This document shows positions 9,295 to 18,556 of a stretch of DNA of 64,000 bases, one piece after another (position 1 is the first letter of the stretch; each line of letters starts with the position of its first letter). Under the pieces are notes generated by a model. The model worked only from the letters and a program-made list of their open reading frames with translations. It had not been told where the DNA came from and searched no databases. Source of the stretch: Eubacteriales bacterium (GTDB taxonomy: Bacteria > Bacillota > Clostridia > Lachnospirales > Lachnospiraceae); the NCBI GenBank assembly GCA_030525875.1, contig JAUNDV010000006.1, positions 1-64,000 on the forward strand. Direction: 5' to 3'. The position numbers and the translations under genes were made by a program.

Positions 9295-9356
9295 AGATTT
9301 GTTATATAATCTTTTGATTAAATTGTCTTATTATAAGATTTGGAGGATTATATAGT

Positions 9357-10214
9357 ATGAGTGAAGAATGCACACATAACTGTAGTACCTGCAGTAGTAG
9401 CGGAAGCTGCAGTGAGAAGCAGGATTTTACAGAAAAGCTTGCTGAGGGAAGTAAGGTAAAGCATGTTTATGCTATTATGAGTGGAAAAGGTGGAGTAGGA
9501 AAATCTCTTGTAACAAGTCTCATAGCTGCCAATTTCCAGAAAAAGGGATATAGAACAGCTATTCTTGATGCGGATATTACAGGACCTTCTATACCTAGAG
9601 CTTTTGGAGTAGATGGATTCGGACTTGATGTTACACCTGACGGAAAGCTGATGGTTCCTGCGGTAAGTATGAATGGAACCCAGATAGTATCAGCAAACCT
9701 TCTTTTAAAGAACGATACCGATCCTATAATATGGAGAGGTTCTCTTATAGCAAGTGCAGTTAAACAGTTCTGGGGAGAAACATTTTGGAATGAAGTAGAT
9801 TACATGTTTGTGGATATGCCTCCAGGAACTGGAGATGTACCTCTTACAGTTTTCCAGTCACTTCCAGTAGACGGTATTATTGTAGTTACCAGCCCTCAGG
9901 ATCTTGTTTCAATGATAGTTGAAAAGGCTGTTAAGATGGCTCAGAAGATGAATATTCCTATAGTTGGAATAGTTGAAAATATGTCATATTTAGAGTGTCC
10001 TGACTGTCACAAGCATATCAATGTTTTTGGAGAGAGTCATATAGATGATATAGCAGCAGAGTACGGTATCAAGGTACTTGCTAAGATGCCTATAGATCCA
10101 ATGATAGCTCAGATGGTCGACGCTGGTAAGATTGAATATGTTGATACGCAGTATATGGATTGTGCTTTAGATGATATAGTTGCGATTGATAAGGCTGTAG
10201 ACAACGTAAAATAA
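9357..10214 (+). CDS. Mrp/Nbp35 family iron-sulfur carrier ATPase
   Basis: A MinD-like P-loop ATPase that carries and transfers Fe-S clusters to apoproteins. The deviant Walker A GKGGVGKS is at 43-50, the switch segment DADITGPSIPRAFG near 71, VDMPPGTGD near 152, and the C-terminal cluster-binding pair Cys214/Cys217 (CPDC). In addition the N-terminus has four cysteines (5, 9, 12, 18) whose CX2CX5C part resembles the N-terminal ferredoxin-like motif of Nbp35. It appears monocistronic, with its own promoter. Confidence 0.92.
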   Translation: MSEECTHNCSTCSSSGSCSEKQDFTEKLAEGSKVKHVYAIMSGKGGVGKSLVTSLIAANFQKKGYRTAILDADITGPSIPRAFGVDGFGLDVTPDGKLMVPAVSMNGTQIVSANLLLKNDTDPIIWRGSLIASAVKQFWGETFWNEVDYMFVDMPPGTGDVPLTVFQSLPVDGIIVVTSPQDLVSMIVEKAVKMAQKMNIPIVGIVENMSYLECPDCHKHINVFGESHIDDIAAEYGIKVLAKMPIDPMIAQMVDAGKIEYVDTQYMDCALDDIVAIDKAVDNVK

Positions 10215-10333
10215 TTACCCCAATAATAGAATATTTTGAAAGATAAAGCTTATCTCATACGTATAAGTTATGTACAGACAGATGTCAGGAAACTTATCCT
10301 AGTACCTTAACAGCATTTTACAGGAGAATATTT

Positions 10334-11113
10334 ATGAATGACATTTTGGATAAAGGCCTCGAAGTAAAAAACGAGGCAGATAATGAAGCTAAGGCTCTTA
10401 TATCAGTGAAGGATCTATACAAAATCTACACTGTAGGTACAAACAAAGTTTATGCGTTAAATGGGGTAAGCTTTGATATTTTCAAGGGTGAATTTGTAGC
10501 CATAGTAGGTACCTCAGGATCTGGTAAATCAACACTGCTTAATATGCTTGCCGGCTTAGAATCGCCTACAAAGGGAACTGTAAGAATTGCAGGAAAGCAA
10601 ATTGAAAAAATGAATGAAGACCAGCTGGTTGCATTTAGAAGAAACAACATAGGTTTTATTTTTCAAAGTTATAATCTTCTTAATACAATGAACGGAGAGG
10701 AAAATGTTGCCATGCCGTTGATGTTTAGAGGCGTGGAGAAGGAAGAACGCCTCAGGCTTGCAAGAGAGTATATGAAGCTTATGAATGTACTCGATCAGGC
10801 CAAGCATATGCCAAATCAGATGTCAGGAGGACAGCAGCAAAGAATCGGCATCGCAAGAGCAATGGTTGTACAGCCTAAGATTATTTTTGCTGATGAGCCA
10901 ACAGGTAATCTGGATTCAAAGACTACAAAGGATGTTCTTAAGATTATGCAGAAGCTGGTTTATGAGCAGGAAAAAACTTTGGTAATGGTAACTCATGACA
11001 ATAATCTTGCAGGTTATGCCGACAAGAGAATCCGCATCGTTGACGGAAAAATAGTAGATATAGAATATGGCAGCTGCTACAAATACAGTAACGGGGGAGA
11101 AGAAAATGCTTAA
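10334..11113 (+). CDS. ABC transporter ATP-binding protein, MacB/LolD-like
   Basis: The ATPase of an FtsX/MacB-type ABC system (type VII mechanotransmission family). Walker A GTSGSGKST is at 59-67, the signature MSGGQQQRIGIARAM near 162, and Walker B IIFADEPTGNLDS near 185, with the PTGNLDS form typical of the LolD/MacB group. A 25-residue N-terminal extension is acidic. The next gene starts inside its last codons, eight bases before the end of the stop, so ATPase, secreted protein and permease are translationally coupled. The function of the whole system is not known. Confidence 0.92.
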   Translation: MNDILDKGLEVKNEADNEAKALISVKDLYKIYTVGTNKVYALNGVSFDIFKGEFVAIVGTSGSGKSTLLNMLAGLESPTKGTVRIAGKQIEKMNEDQLVAFRRNNIGFIFQSYNLLNTMNGEENVAMPLMFRGVEKEERLRLAREYMKLMNVLDQAKHMPNQMSGGQQQRIGIARAMVVQPKIIFADEPTGNLDSKTTKDVLKIMQKLVYEQEKTLVMVTHDNNLAGYADKRIRIVDGKIVDIEYGSCYKYSNGGEENA

Positions 11114-13202
11114 TTCATTAAAAAAAATCAAGAAAAGTATTGCAGGCCTTTTAACGATGGCCTTTATAATTTCATTATGTATTCCGTTATTTGATGCTTC
11201 AGTTTCACTCGCATCATACAATGATACTAATCTAAATACCTTTATTCACAATGGAAGTTCAATTCCTGAGGGAGAAGCCGGTCTTCCTATGACAATAAGA
11301 TTTAGATTTGGATATAATGGTGAGCAGGGCTTATATAATCCAGAAAGTGAGAGCATTAAATCAGTAGATGTAAGACTTTCTAATGATCAGACCTACATGG
11401 GAGTTCAGGTTAAAGTCGGAGAGAATTCCACAGCATTCAAGGAAAGGCTTGAAAAAATCTTAGGTTACGAGCTTGAATCAGAGGATGAGCTTCAAAAGTA
11501 TCTTGATGGATATAATGCAGGATATAGTGATGCTGGAAATGGAACAATTTTATACAATTTCCCTGTCGAATCAGGTTCATATCCTTTTGAGGTGGACAGC
11601 AATCTTTTTGCACAAAAGGTTCATTTTGATGAAGTAAAAAAGGGTGAATACAAAGAAGTTGAGTTTCAGGTAACAGTCAGGAAAGATACCAAGGAAGGCT
11701 ATTATGCTATACCTGTGCAGTTTGAGTACCAGCTTCCAGATGTCGCTTATGTCGGAAGACCACATCCTACCAAAGTAGAATATATAAATGTATATATCAA
11801 AGCTGCTTCATCTGAAAGTTCAGGCAATAAGGTGGAAAATGAAAACCAGTTTGTAGTGGGCGAAAATCAGATGACACCTTATGGTACATATCCTCAGGTT
11901 ATGAATTATTCTGTTAATTTCAGAAACCAGAGAGAAACAGTATATGATGTAACAGTGCGTATAAATACAAAGCTTGGTGATAAGGCTGAGATGAAAAAGA
12001 CAGCTCCTGCAAAATCCATTGCTAATACAGGTTATCCGTTTGATATAAATGAAACAAACTATGATAGGAATTTCCCTGAGGTTGCACGTGACCAGGTAAT
12101 TACAGTTGACTATTCCATGGCAATATCCAGTTATTCTGCGAGTGGATTTTATCCGCTGAGCTATACTGTGAGCTACAGAAAGGTTCCTAATGGTACTCTA
12201 TATCAGGAGAATCACGAAGCTTATGTAAGAATAAGAAATGCTTCCATGGAAGATAAAAATGCAGAGCAGACAGATGGCGAATGGAATGCCAATACAGCTA
12301 CAAAGGCAAGACTTATTGTAGAAGGTTATACTACTGTACCAGAGAAGGTATTTGCAGGAGACAGCTTTGAATTAAAGCTCAAGATTAAGAATGCTTCCGA
12401 AAATATTGATGCATCTAATATCCTGCTGACCTTTGTTTCAGAGGAAACACAGGATAAGTCAGCTATATTTTCAACAGAAAGCGGAGCAAATTCATTTGTA
12501 ATAAATTCATTGCCTGCCGGACAGACAGAGGAAATGACTATAGTTTACAATTCTAAAGCGGGAATAGATCAGGGAACGTATAAGATAACTATCAAAGAAA
12601 GATATGATTCTCCTGAATTTAAAAACGCAGATGAAGAGGTTGCTGTTAATATTCCTGTTTACCAGATAGCCAGACTTTCTACCTCATCTTTTGAAGTAAT
12701 GCCATCTTCAGTAGAGGTGGGTAGCGAGTCAAACGTAATGTTTGGAATAAATAATACAGGTAAGGTTGTTCTTCATAACGTATCTGTAACATTTAAGTCG
12801 GATTCAATCAAAGAGAATACAAGTTATATCGGAAATATCAAGCCTGGAGAAACAGGAAATGTAGATGCCATGCTTCAGGGCATTGCGCCAACAGCAGACG
12901 ATGGAAAAGTAACGGCAGTTATTAGCTATGAGGATGAAAATGGCAAAGTGACTACTGAAGAAAAGACATTTGAGCTTTATGTTTCTGAACCGGTTATGGA
13001 TATGGGAGATCAAATGATGACAGATATGCCAGCTGAGGATGAGCAGAATATGGCAAATCCTGTACTTAACTGGATCAAGGACAATATATTCCTTACTGTG
13101 ATTGGTGGACTGCTGGCAGTTGTAGTACTTCTTGTGGTAATAAAGAAGGTAAAGAAAAATCGTATTGAAAAAGAGATGCAGAAAGAGGATGAGGAAATCT
13201 GA
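11106..13202 (+). CDS. Secreted Ig-like (COG1361/NEW3-type) protein anchored by a C-terminal helix
   Basis: A 698-residue surface protein. The start at ATG 11106 gives a classical signal peptide (basic LKKIKKS, hydrophobic core near 10-30, small residues before the cut). The long extracellular part looks like successive beta-sandwich domains, with repeated motifs such as FAGDSFELKLKIKNAS and VGSESNVMFGINNTG, each followed by a GQ/GE turn, as in NEW3/CARDB domains. A single helix near 655-680 and a basic tail (KKVKKNRIEKE) anchor it in the membrane. It lies between the ATPase and permease genes with overlaps on both sides, so it is likely a fixed partner of the transporter. Confidence 0.8.
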   Translation: MLNSLKKIKKSIAGLLTMAFIISLCIPLFDASVSLASYNDTNLNTFIHNGSSIPEGEAGLPMTIRFRFGYNGEQGLYNPESESIKSVDVRLSNDQTYMGVQVKVGENSTAFKERLEKILGYELESEDELQKYLDGYNAGYSDAGNGTILYNFPVESGSYPFEVDSNLFAQKVHFDEVKKGEYKEVEFQVTVRKDTKEGYYAIPVQFEYQLPDVAYVGRPHPTKVEYINVYIKAASSESSGNKVENENQFVVGENQMTPYGTYPQVMNYSVNFRNQRETVYDVTVRINTKLGDKAEMKKTAPAKSIANTGYPFDINETNYDRNFPEVARDQVITVDYSMAISSYSASGFYPLSYTVSYRKVPNGTLYQENHEAYVRIRNASMEDKNAEQTDGEWNANTATKARLIVEGYTTVPEKVFAGDSFELKLKIKNASENIDASNILLTFVSEETQDKSAIFSTESGANSFVINSLPAGQTEEMTIVYNSKAGIDQGTYKITIKERYDSPEFKNADEEVAVNIPVYQIARLSTSSFEVMPSSVEVGSESNVMFGINNTGKVVLHNVSVTFKSDSIKENTSYIGNIKPGETGNVDAMLQGIAPTADDGKVTAVISYEDENGKVTTEEKTFELYVSEPVMDMGDQMMTDMPAEDEQNMANPVLNWIKDNIFLTVIGGLLAVVVLLVVIKKVKKNRIEKEMQKEDEEI

Positions 13203-14578
13203 TGAAGATTAAGGATCTGATTAGTTTAAGCATCAACAATCTGAAGAGAAGAAAGCTTAGGACTTTTCTTACGGTACTGGGTGTAATAATAGGTACCGCT
13301 TCTATTGTTGTCATGGTTTCACTAGGTATAGGTCAGTCCGAGCTTCAGACAGAGATGATAGAATCTTTTGGTTCACTTACAACAATTTCAGTATATGATC
13401 AGTCCATGTATGATATGTCAGCAAGTGATAAAGATAAAACGTATATGAATGATGATATGCTGGAGCAGTTTCAGAACATTCCACATGTAACCGGAGTAAG
13501 CCCCATACTAAGTTTCAATGCTATATGTAGGCAGGGAGCTTATGAAGGTCGTATAAATATTCAGGGTGTAAGCAATGAATATCTTAAAGACATAGAGCTT
13601 GGACAAGGCGATCTTTCGGATATTGATGATAAGAAACTGAAGTTTATATATGGCAACCAGGTTAAGAGAGAATTCAGAAATCCAAAGACTGGTGAAGACT
13701 ACTGGAGCACTGGTAAGGAGCCAGATGTTGATTTTAACAAGCCTATGTTTGTTGTATTTGATACGGATAAATATTATCAAAGTGTGAATGGCGGCACTGA
13801 TGAAAACGGCAATAAAATAAAAATGCCAAAAAAATACATAATAGATACCTTAGGTGTAGTTAAAGGTGGGCCAGAGGATTACAACCAGTATTGTTATGGA
13901 GTATATTGTAATATAGATGCACTCAAGACACAGCTTAAGTCTATATACCGCAATAAGCCTATTCCGGGACAGCCAACAACAAAGAAAGGAAAAGCTCTGC
14001 CATATTTTGTATATAACGAAGCTAAGGTATATGTAGATAGCATGGAAAATGTTATGGATGTTCAAAAGGCCATAACAGATATGGGATATATGGCTAACTC
14101 AAATGCTGAATGGGTTGAACAGAATAGGAAGAGTATGCAGGTTCAGCAGGCAGTGCTTGGAGGTATAGGAGCAGTTTCTCTTCTTGTTGCAGCCATAGGA
14201 ATAGCAAATACCATGATGATGTCTATTTATGAGCGAACCAAGGAAATAGGTGTAATGAAGGTTCTCGGCTGTGATATGGGAAATATCAGAGATATGTTTC
14301 TGGTTGAATCCGGATTTATAGGCCTTATGGGAGGAACAATAGGTGTTGCACTTAGCTTTATAATTTCCAAAATAATTAATTTTATGTATATAAAAAATCA
14401 GATGTCGGCTGAAGGTGCCATGATGAACATGGAAGCTGTTGGAAATATAAGCCGCATACCTTTATGGCTGGTTGCTTTTACTCTGTTTTTTGCCATAGTT
14501 GTAGGAATGGCTGCTGGATTTTTCCCATCGCAGAGAGCTATGAAACTTAGTCCGCTTGCAGCAATAAGAAATGAATGA
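13202..14578 (+). CDS. ABC transporter permease, FtsX/MacB family
   Basis: A 458-residue permease with one helix near 22-45, a large extracellular MacB-core-like domain (about 50-310), and three C-terminal helices near 320-345, 375-400 and 425-450. The conserved segments NLKRRKLRTFLTVLGVIIGT and ERTKEIGVMKVLGC are typical of the MacB/YknZ group. It begins inside the stop of the secreted protein (TGATG). With the ATPase and the Ig-like protein it forms a three-gene unit, perhaps for export of, or resistance to, a cell-envelope-active compound; that role is inference. Confidence 0.92.
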   Translation: MKIKDLISLSINNLKRRKLRTFLTVLGVIIGTASIVVMVSLGIGQSELQTEMIESFGSLTTISVYDQSMYDMSASDKDKTYMNDDMLEQFQNIPHVTGVSPILSFNAICRQGAYEGRINIQGVSNEYLKDIELGQGDLSDIDDKKLKFIYGNQVKREFRNPKTGEDYWSTGKEPDVDFNKPMFVVFDTDKYYQSVNGGTDENGNKIKMPKKYIIDTLGVVKGGPEDYNQYCYGVYCNIDALKTQLKSIYRNKPIPGQPTTKKGKALPYFVYNEAKVYVDSMENVMDVQKAITDMGYMANSNAEWVEQNRKSMQVQQAVLGGIGAVSLLVAAIGIANTMMMSIYERTKEIGVMKVLGCDMGNIRDMFLVESGFIGLMGGTIGVALSFIISKIINFMYIKNQMSAEGAMMNMEAVGNISRIPLWLVAFTLFFAIVVGMAAGFFPSQRAMKLSPLAAIRNE

Positions 14579-14590
14579 TACAAAGAATAC

Positions 14591-14619
14591 TATACATTGA
14601 AAAAAATCTCTGTTATAAT
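14591..14619 (+). promoter_or_regulatory. Predicted promoter for galE and the downstream cluster
   Basis: TATAAT at 14614-14619 is preceded by TGT, giving an extended -10, and by TATACA (14591-14596) at a 17-base distance. The leader before galE would be about 63 bases. Confidence 0.55.
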
Positions 14620-14688
14620 TCTTTAGTGTAAAAAATTTTTCAAATTTATCTTTTGGTATCTATATTTTGTATGTGGAGGTATTTATAG

Positions 14689-15735
14689 ATGAAAAAGGTT
14701 TTAGTAGCAGGCGGAGCAGGATATATTGGCAGTCATACAGTTGTAGAACTGTTAAATGCTGGTTATGAACCTGTAGTAGTTGATAATTTGTACAACTCTT
14801 CAGTAGTAGCACTTGACAGAGTAAAGCAGATTACTGGTAAGGACTTTAAGTTCTATGAGGCAGATCTTCTTGACAGAGAAAAGGTTGATGAGATATTTGA
14901 AGCAGAGCATCCAGAAGCGGTTATTATGTTTGCTGGATACAAGGCTGTTGGAGAGTCAGTAGCTAAGCCTCTTGAGTATTACTACAACAACATCGGAAGC
15001 TTACTTATTATGTGTGATGCTATGCGCAGGCATGATTGTAAGAATATAATCTTTTCATCTTCAGCAACAGTATATGGAGATCCAAAGGAAATACCTATTA
15101 CAGAAAACTGTCCAAAGGGACAGATTACAAATCCATACGGACAGACTAAGGGAATGATAGAGCAGATGCTTATGGACTTCAATGTTTCAGATAGTGAGTG
15201 GAATGTTATTTTACTTAGATATTTCAATCCAATCGGAGCTCATGAGTCAGGTCTTATAGGAGAGGATCCAAAGGGACTTCCTAATAATCTTGTTCCTTAT
15301 ATTGCTCAGGTTGCAGTCGGAAAGAGAGACTGTATCCATGTTTATGGAAATGACTATGATACACCTGATGGTACAGGAGTAAGAGATTATATTCATGTCG
15401 TAGATCTTGCAAAGGGACATGTTGCAGCGCTTAAGAAGATAGAGGAGAATCCAGGTGTAGGTATATACAATCTTGGTACAGGACATGGCTATTCAGTCCT
15501 TGATGTTATACACGCATACGAAAAGGCTTGTGGTAAAGAGCTTCCATATGTTATAGACCCACGCAGACCGGGAGATATTGCCTGTTGCTATTGTAATCCA
15601 GCGAAGGCTCTCAATGAGCTTGGATGGACTGCAGAAAAGAACATAGAAGACATGTGCAGAGATTCATACCATTGGCAGTCTGCTAATCCGGATGGATATA
15701 ATGATCAGAAAGAAGTAAAAATGTGTTTATCATGA
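14689..15735 (+). CDS. galE: UDP-glucose 4-epimerase
   Basis: Interconverts UDP-glucose and UDP-galactose with bound NAD, in the Leloir pathway and for envelope sugars. It is an extended short-chain dehydrogenase: the Rossmann GGAGYIG is at 8-14, the catalytic SSSATVYG segment near 124, and the YxxxK motif in YGQTKG near 149. The length of 348 residues is normal. It ends with a four-base ATGA overlap onto the flavoprotein gene. A galactose-type Mgl transporter lies 6 kb downstream in the same window, though not in the same transcript. Confidence 0.96.
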   Translation: MKKVLVAGGAGYIGSHTVVELLNAGYEPVVVDNLYNSSVVALDRVKQITGKDFKFYEADLLDREKVDEIFEAEHPEAVIMFAGYKAVGESVAKPLEYYYNNIGSLLIMCDAMRRHDCKNIIFSSSATVYGDPKEIPITENCPKGQITNPYGQTKGMIEQMLMDFNVSDSEWNVILLRYFNPIGAHESGLIGEDPKGLPNNLVPYIAQVAVGKRDCIHVYGNDYDTPDGTGVRDYIHVVDLAKGHVAALKKIEENPGVGIYNLGTGHGYSVLDVIHAYEKACGKELPYVIDPRRPGDIACCYCNPAKALNELGWTAEKNIEDMCRDSYHWQSANPDGYNDQKEVKMCLS

Positions 15736-16979
15736 ATAGTGATGTAATTGTTATAGGCGGAGGTGCTTCAGGCATGATGGCAGCTTACAAGGCTGCCATT
15801 GGAGGCAACTCCGTTGTCTTATTAGAAAAAAATGAAAAACTAGGAAAGAAAATATATATCACAGGCAAGGGGAGATGTAATGTTACCAATGCCTGTGATT
15901 TTGACACGCTTGTAAGTCAGATTGTTTCTAACAACAAATTTATGTTTTCAGCTCTTAAGAGCTTTTCAAATTATGATTTGTATGCACTTCTTGAAGATAA
16001 TGGGTGCAAACTCAAGATAGAAAGAGGGGATAGAGTATTCCCTCAGTCAGACCATGCTTCAGATGTAAATAAAGCGTTTTCAAAGCTGCTTTCAAACAGT
16101 GGCGTTAATATAGAGCTTGATACAGAGGTAAAAGAGATCATTAAGGATGGAGATAGCTTCTTTGTTAAGGCAACAAAACATAACAGGAAAATTATTTATG
16201 AGGCAGCTAAAGTGATTATATGCACTGGTGGTATGAGTTATCCTTCTACTGGATCCACGGGAGATGGCTATAGATTTGCAGAAGCTTTTGATATAAAGGT
16301 AAATGAACCGCTTCCGGCTCTTGTACCTCTTACTGCTTCAGAAAATGACTGCTTTAAGCTAAGCGGTGTCAGTCTTAAAAATGTGGAAGCCTCCTTTTAT
16401 GATCTAAATAACAAGAATAAGAAGGTGTGTTCATTTTTTGGAGAAATGCTTTTTACACATTTTGGAATAAGCGGACCTATAATTCTGAGTGCATCTTCAC
16501 TACTTACAAAAGGTATCTCAGAAGGGAAAAAATACGTCCTTGAAATTGACCTTAAACCTGCTTTAAGTGACGAGAAGCTGGATGAAAGAATATTGAGAGA
16601 TTTTGCTGAAGTATCAAATATGCAAATAGATAATGCCTTGTCAAAGCTTATTATATCTTCACTAAGGCTTCCTATATTAAAGCGCGCAGGAATAGCGCCA
16701 GATAAAAAGGTTCATGATGTTACAAAAGAAGAAAGAAAGAAGCTTGTAAGAGCTATTAAGCATTTTGATTTTACTATAAATGGAACAAGAGGCTTTAATG
16801 AGGCCATAATTACACAGGGTGGTATTTGTTTAAAAAATATTAATCCTAAAACAATGGAGTCAAAACAGGTAAATGGTCTGTATTTTGCAGGTGAGGTACT
16901 TGATATAGATGCATATACTGGAGGATTTAATCTTCAGCTTGCGTTTAGTACAGGAGCTGCAGCCGGCAGCAGTGTTTAA
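15732..16979 (+). CDS. BaiN/HI0933-family flavoprotein oxidoreductase
   Basis: An NAD(P)/FAD-dependent oxidoreductase of the YhiN/HI0933 family, a group that includes the bile-acid enzyme BaiN. FAD-binding motifs are GGGASGMMAAY near residue 10, GKGRCNVTN near 45, TGGMSYPSTGSTGDGY in the middle, and AGEVLDIDAYTGGFNLQLA at the C-terminus. The start at ATG 15732 overlaps the galE stop; an in-frame GTG nine bases earlier is less likely. The physiological substrate of most members is unknown, and nothing here shows bile-acid use. Confidence 0.87.
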   Translation: MNSDVIVIGGGASGMMAAYKAAIGGNSVVLLEKNEKLGKKIYITGKGRCNVTNACDFDTLVSQIVSNNKFMFSALKSFSNYDLYALLEDNGCKLKIERGDRVFPQSDHASDVNKAFSKLLSNSGVNIELDTEVKEIIKDGDSFFVKATKHNRKIIYEAAKVIICTGGMSYPSTGSTGDGYRFAEAFDIKVNEPLPALVPLTASENDCFKLSGVSLKNVEASFYDLNNKNKKVCSFFGEMLFTHFGISGPIILSASSLLTKGISEGKKYVLEIDLKPALSDEKLDERILRDFAEVSNMQIDNALSKLIISSLRLPILKRAGIAPDKKVHDVTKEERKKLVRAIKHFDFTINGTRGFNEAIITQGGICLKNINPKTMESKQVNGLYFAGEVLDIDAYTGGFNLQLAFSTGAAAGSSV

Positions 16980-17000
16980 GATTTATGGAGGTTTTATAAT

Positions 17001-17672
17001 ATGTGTGCAAAAAGTATAGCCTTAGATGGACCAGCAGGAGTTGGAAAGTCTACGATTGCAAAGGCAGTTGCAAAAGAGCTTGATCTTATATATATAGATA
17101 CAGGTGCTATGTTCAGAGGTTTATCTGTATATATTACAGATAATAAATGTGATCCGGATGATAGAGGCAGTGTTGCAGAGCTTATAAAAAATGTTGAAGT
17201 GAAAATCAGCTATGTTGAAGGATTACAGCATGTTATCCTTAATGGAGAGGATATTACAGACAGACTTAGAACTGAGGAAATATCCCAAGTGGCTTCTGTT
17301 ATTTCACAATATCCTGAGGTAAGGAAAAAACTTCTGGATCTTCAGCGCAAGATGGCTGAAAGTGAAGATGTCATAATGGATGGACGTGATATAGGAACTG
17401 TTGTCCTTCCAAATGCAGATTTAAAGATTTTTCTTACTGCTGATCCAAAAATAAGAGCTGAAAGAAGATTTAAGCAGCTTGAAGAACAGGGGAAGAGAGG
17501 AAATCTTACAGTAGAAGATATCCAAAATGAAATGATCCTTAGGGATAAGAGAGATGCAGAAAGAAAAGAAGCACCACTAGTGAAGGCAGAAGACGCAGTT
17601 CTTGTGGACACTTCATATATGGATATTGAAGCTGTTCAAAATGAAATAATTAAGCTGTTTAGATCAATATAA
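17001..17672 (+). CDS. cmk: Cytidylate kinase
   Basis: Phosphorylates CMP and dCMP to diphosphates. The P-loop GPAGVGKST lies at 10-18, the CMP-binding segment DTGAMFRG near 36, and the lid region GRDIGTVV followed by arginine-rich ADPKIRAERR near 150. At 223 residues it is of normal length. It is followed by ispH after 11 bases and then the S1 gene, an arrangement common in Clostridia. Confidence 0.96.
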   Translation: MCAKSIALDGPAGVGKSTIAKAVAKELDLIYIDTGAMFRGLSVYITDNKCDPDDRGSVAELIKNVEVKISYVEGLQHVILNGEDITDRLRTEEISQVASVISQYPEVRKKLLDLQRKMAESEDVIMDGRDIGTVVLPNADLKIFLTADPKIRAERRFKQLEEQGKRGNLTVEDIQNEMILRDKRDAERKEAPLVKAEDAVLVDTSYMDIEAVQNEIIKLFRSI

Positions 17673-17683
17673 GGAGAAATTAT

Positions 17684-18556
17684 TTGGAAATAAAAGTTGC
17701 TAAAACTGCCGGCTTTTGTTATGGAGTAAAAAGAGCTGTTGATGCCGTTTCAAAAGCTATAGAAGAAGGAAATAAAAAAATATATACCTATGGACCTATA
17801 GTGCACAATGAGCAGGTAGTTGAAAAGCTTAGAGAAAACGGAGTTAAAGTAATAAACGATATAGAACATCTTAAGCTGCTTGCTTCAAATGGCAGCCTTA
17901 ATGAAGCTGTTGTTGTGATTAGGGCTCACGGAGTAGGAAATGAAGTTTATGATATTATAAGATCTTGCGATAAAGTAAACCTCATTGATGCAACCTGTCC
18001 TCATGTAAAGAAAATTCATGATATTGTAAGAGAGCATTATGAGACAGGAGAAACAGTAATAGTTACAGGAAACAGAGTTCATCCTGAGGTTATGGGAATA
18101 CTAGGGCAGATAGGTGAAGATGCAATAGTAATAGAGAATATTGAAGATGCAAAAAATCTCATTATTTCTCCAGAAAGCCATGTATGCCTAGTTTCTCAAA
18201 CCACATTCAACATGCAAAAATTTGAAGATATAGTTGATATTTTAAATAAAAAGGTTTATTATATGAATGTTATCAATACAATTTGCAATGCTACACAAAG
18301 AAGGCAGACTGAGGCTAAAGAACTCAGTGCTGAGTGTGACGCCATGATAGTTATAGGCGGAAGGAACTCGTCTAATACAGCTAAGCTGTATGAGATTTGT
18401 CAGTCTGAATGTGATAGGACATATTATATTCAGTCTTTAGTAGATTTAAAGGAAACTTTGGACAATACTGTGCGTTGCGTTGGTATTACTGCAGGGGCAT
18501 CGACCCCAAAAAGTATAATCGAGGAGGTTCTAAAATATGTCAGAGATGAGTTTTGA
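17684..18556 (+). CDS. ispH: 4-hydroxy-3-methylbut-2-enyl diphosphate reductase
   Basis: Last enzyme of the non-mevalonate isoprenoid pathway, making IPP and DMAPP with a [4Fe-4S] cluster. The three cluster cysteines are seen in AGFCYGVKRAV (Cys12), IDATCPHV near 104, and TICNATQRRQ near 202; the ITAGASTP motif is near the C-terminus. The start is TTG at 17684 with AAGGAG eight bases upstream. Its 3' end overlaps the next gene by 20 bases in another frame. In several Clostridia the two proteins are fused; here they are separate but coupled. Confidence 0.96.
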   Translation: MEIKVAKTAGFCYGVKRAVDAVSKAIEEGNKKIYTYGPIVHNEQVVEKLRENGVKVINDIEHLKLLASNGSLNEAVVVIRAHGVGNEVYDIIRSCDKVNLIDATCPHVKKIHDIVREHYETGETVIVTGNRVHPEVMGILGQIGEDAIVIENIEDAKNLIISPESHVCLVSQTTFNMQKFEDIVDILNKKVYYMNVINTICNATQRRQTEAKELSAECDAMIVIGGRNSSNTAKLYEICQSECDRTYYIQSLVDLKETLDNTVRCVGITAGASTPKSIIEEVLKYVRDEF

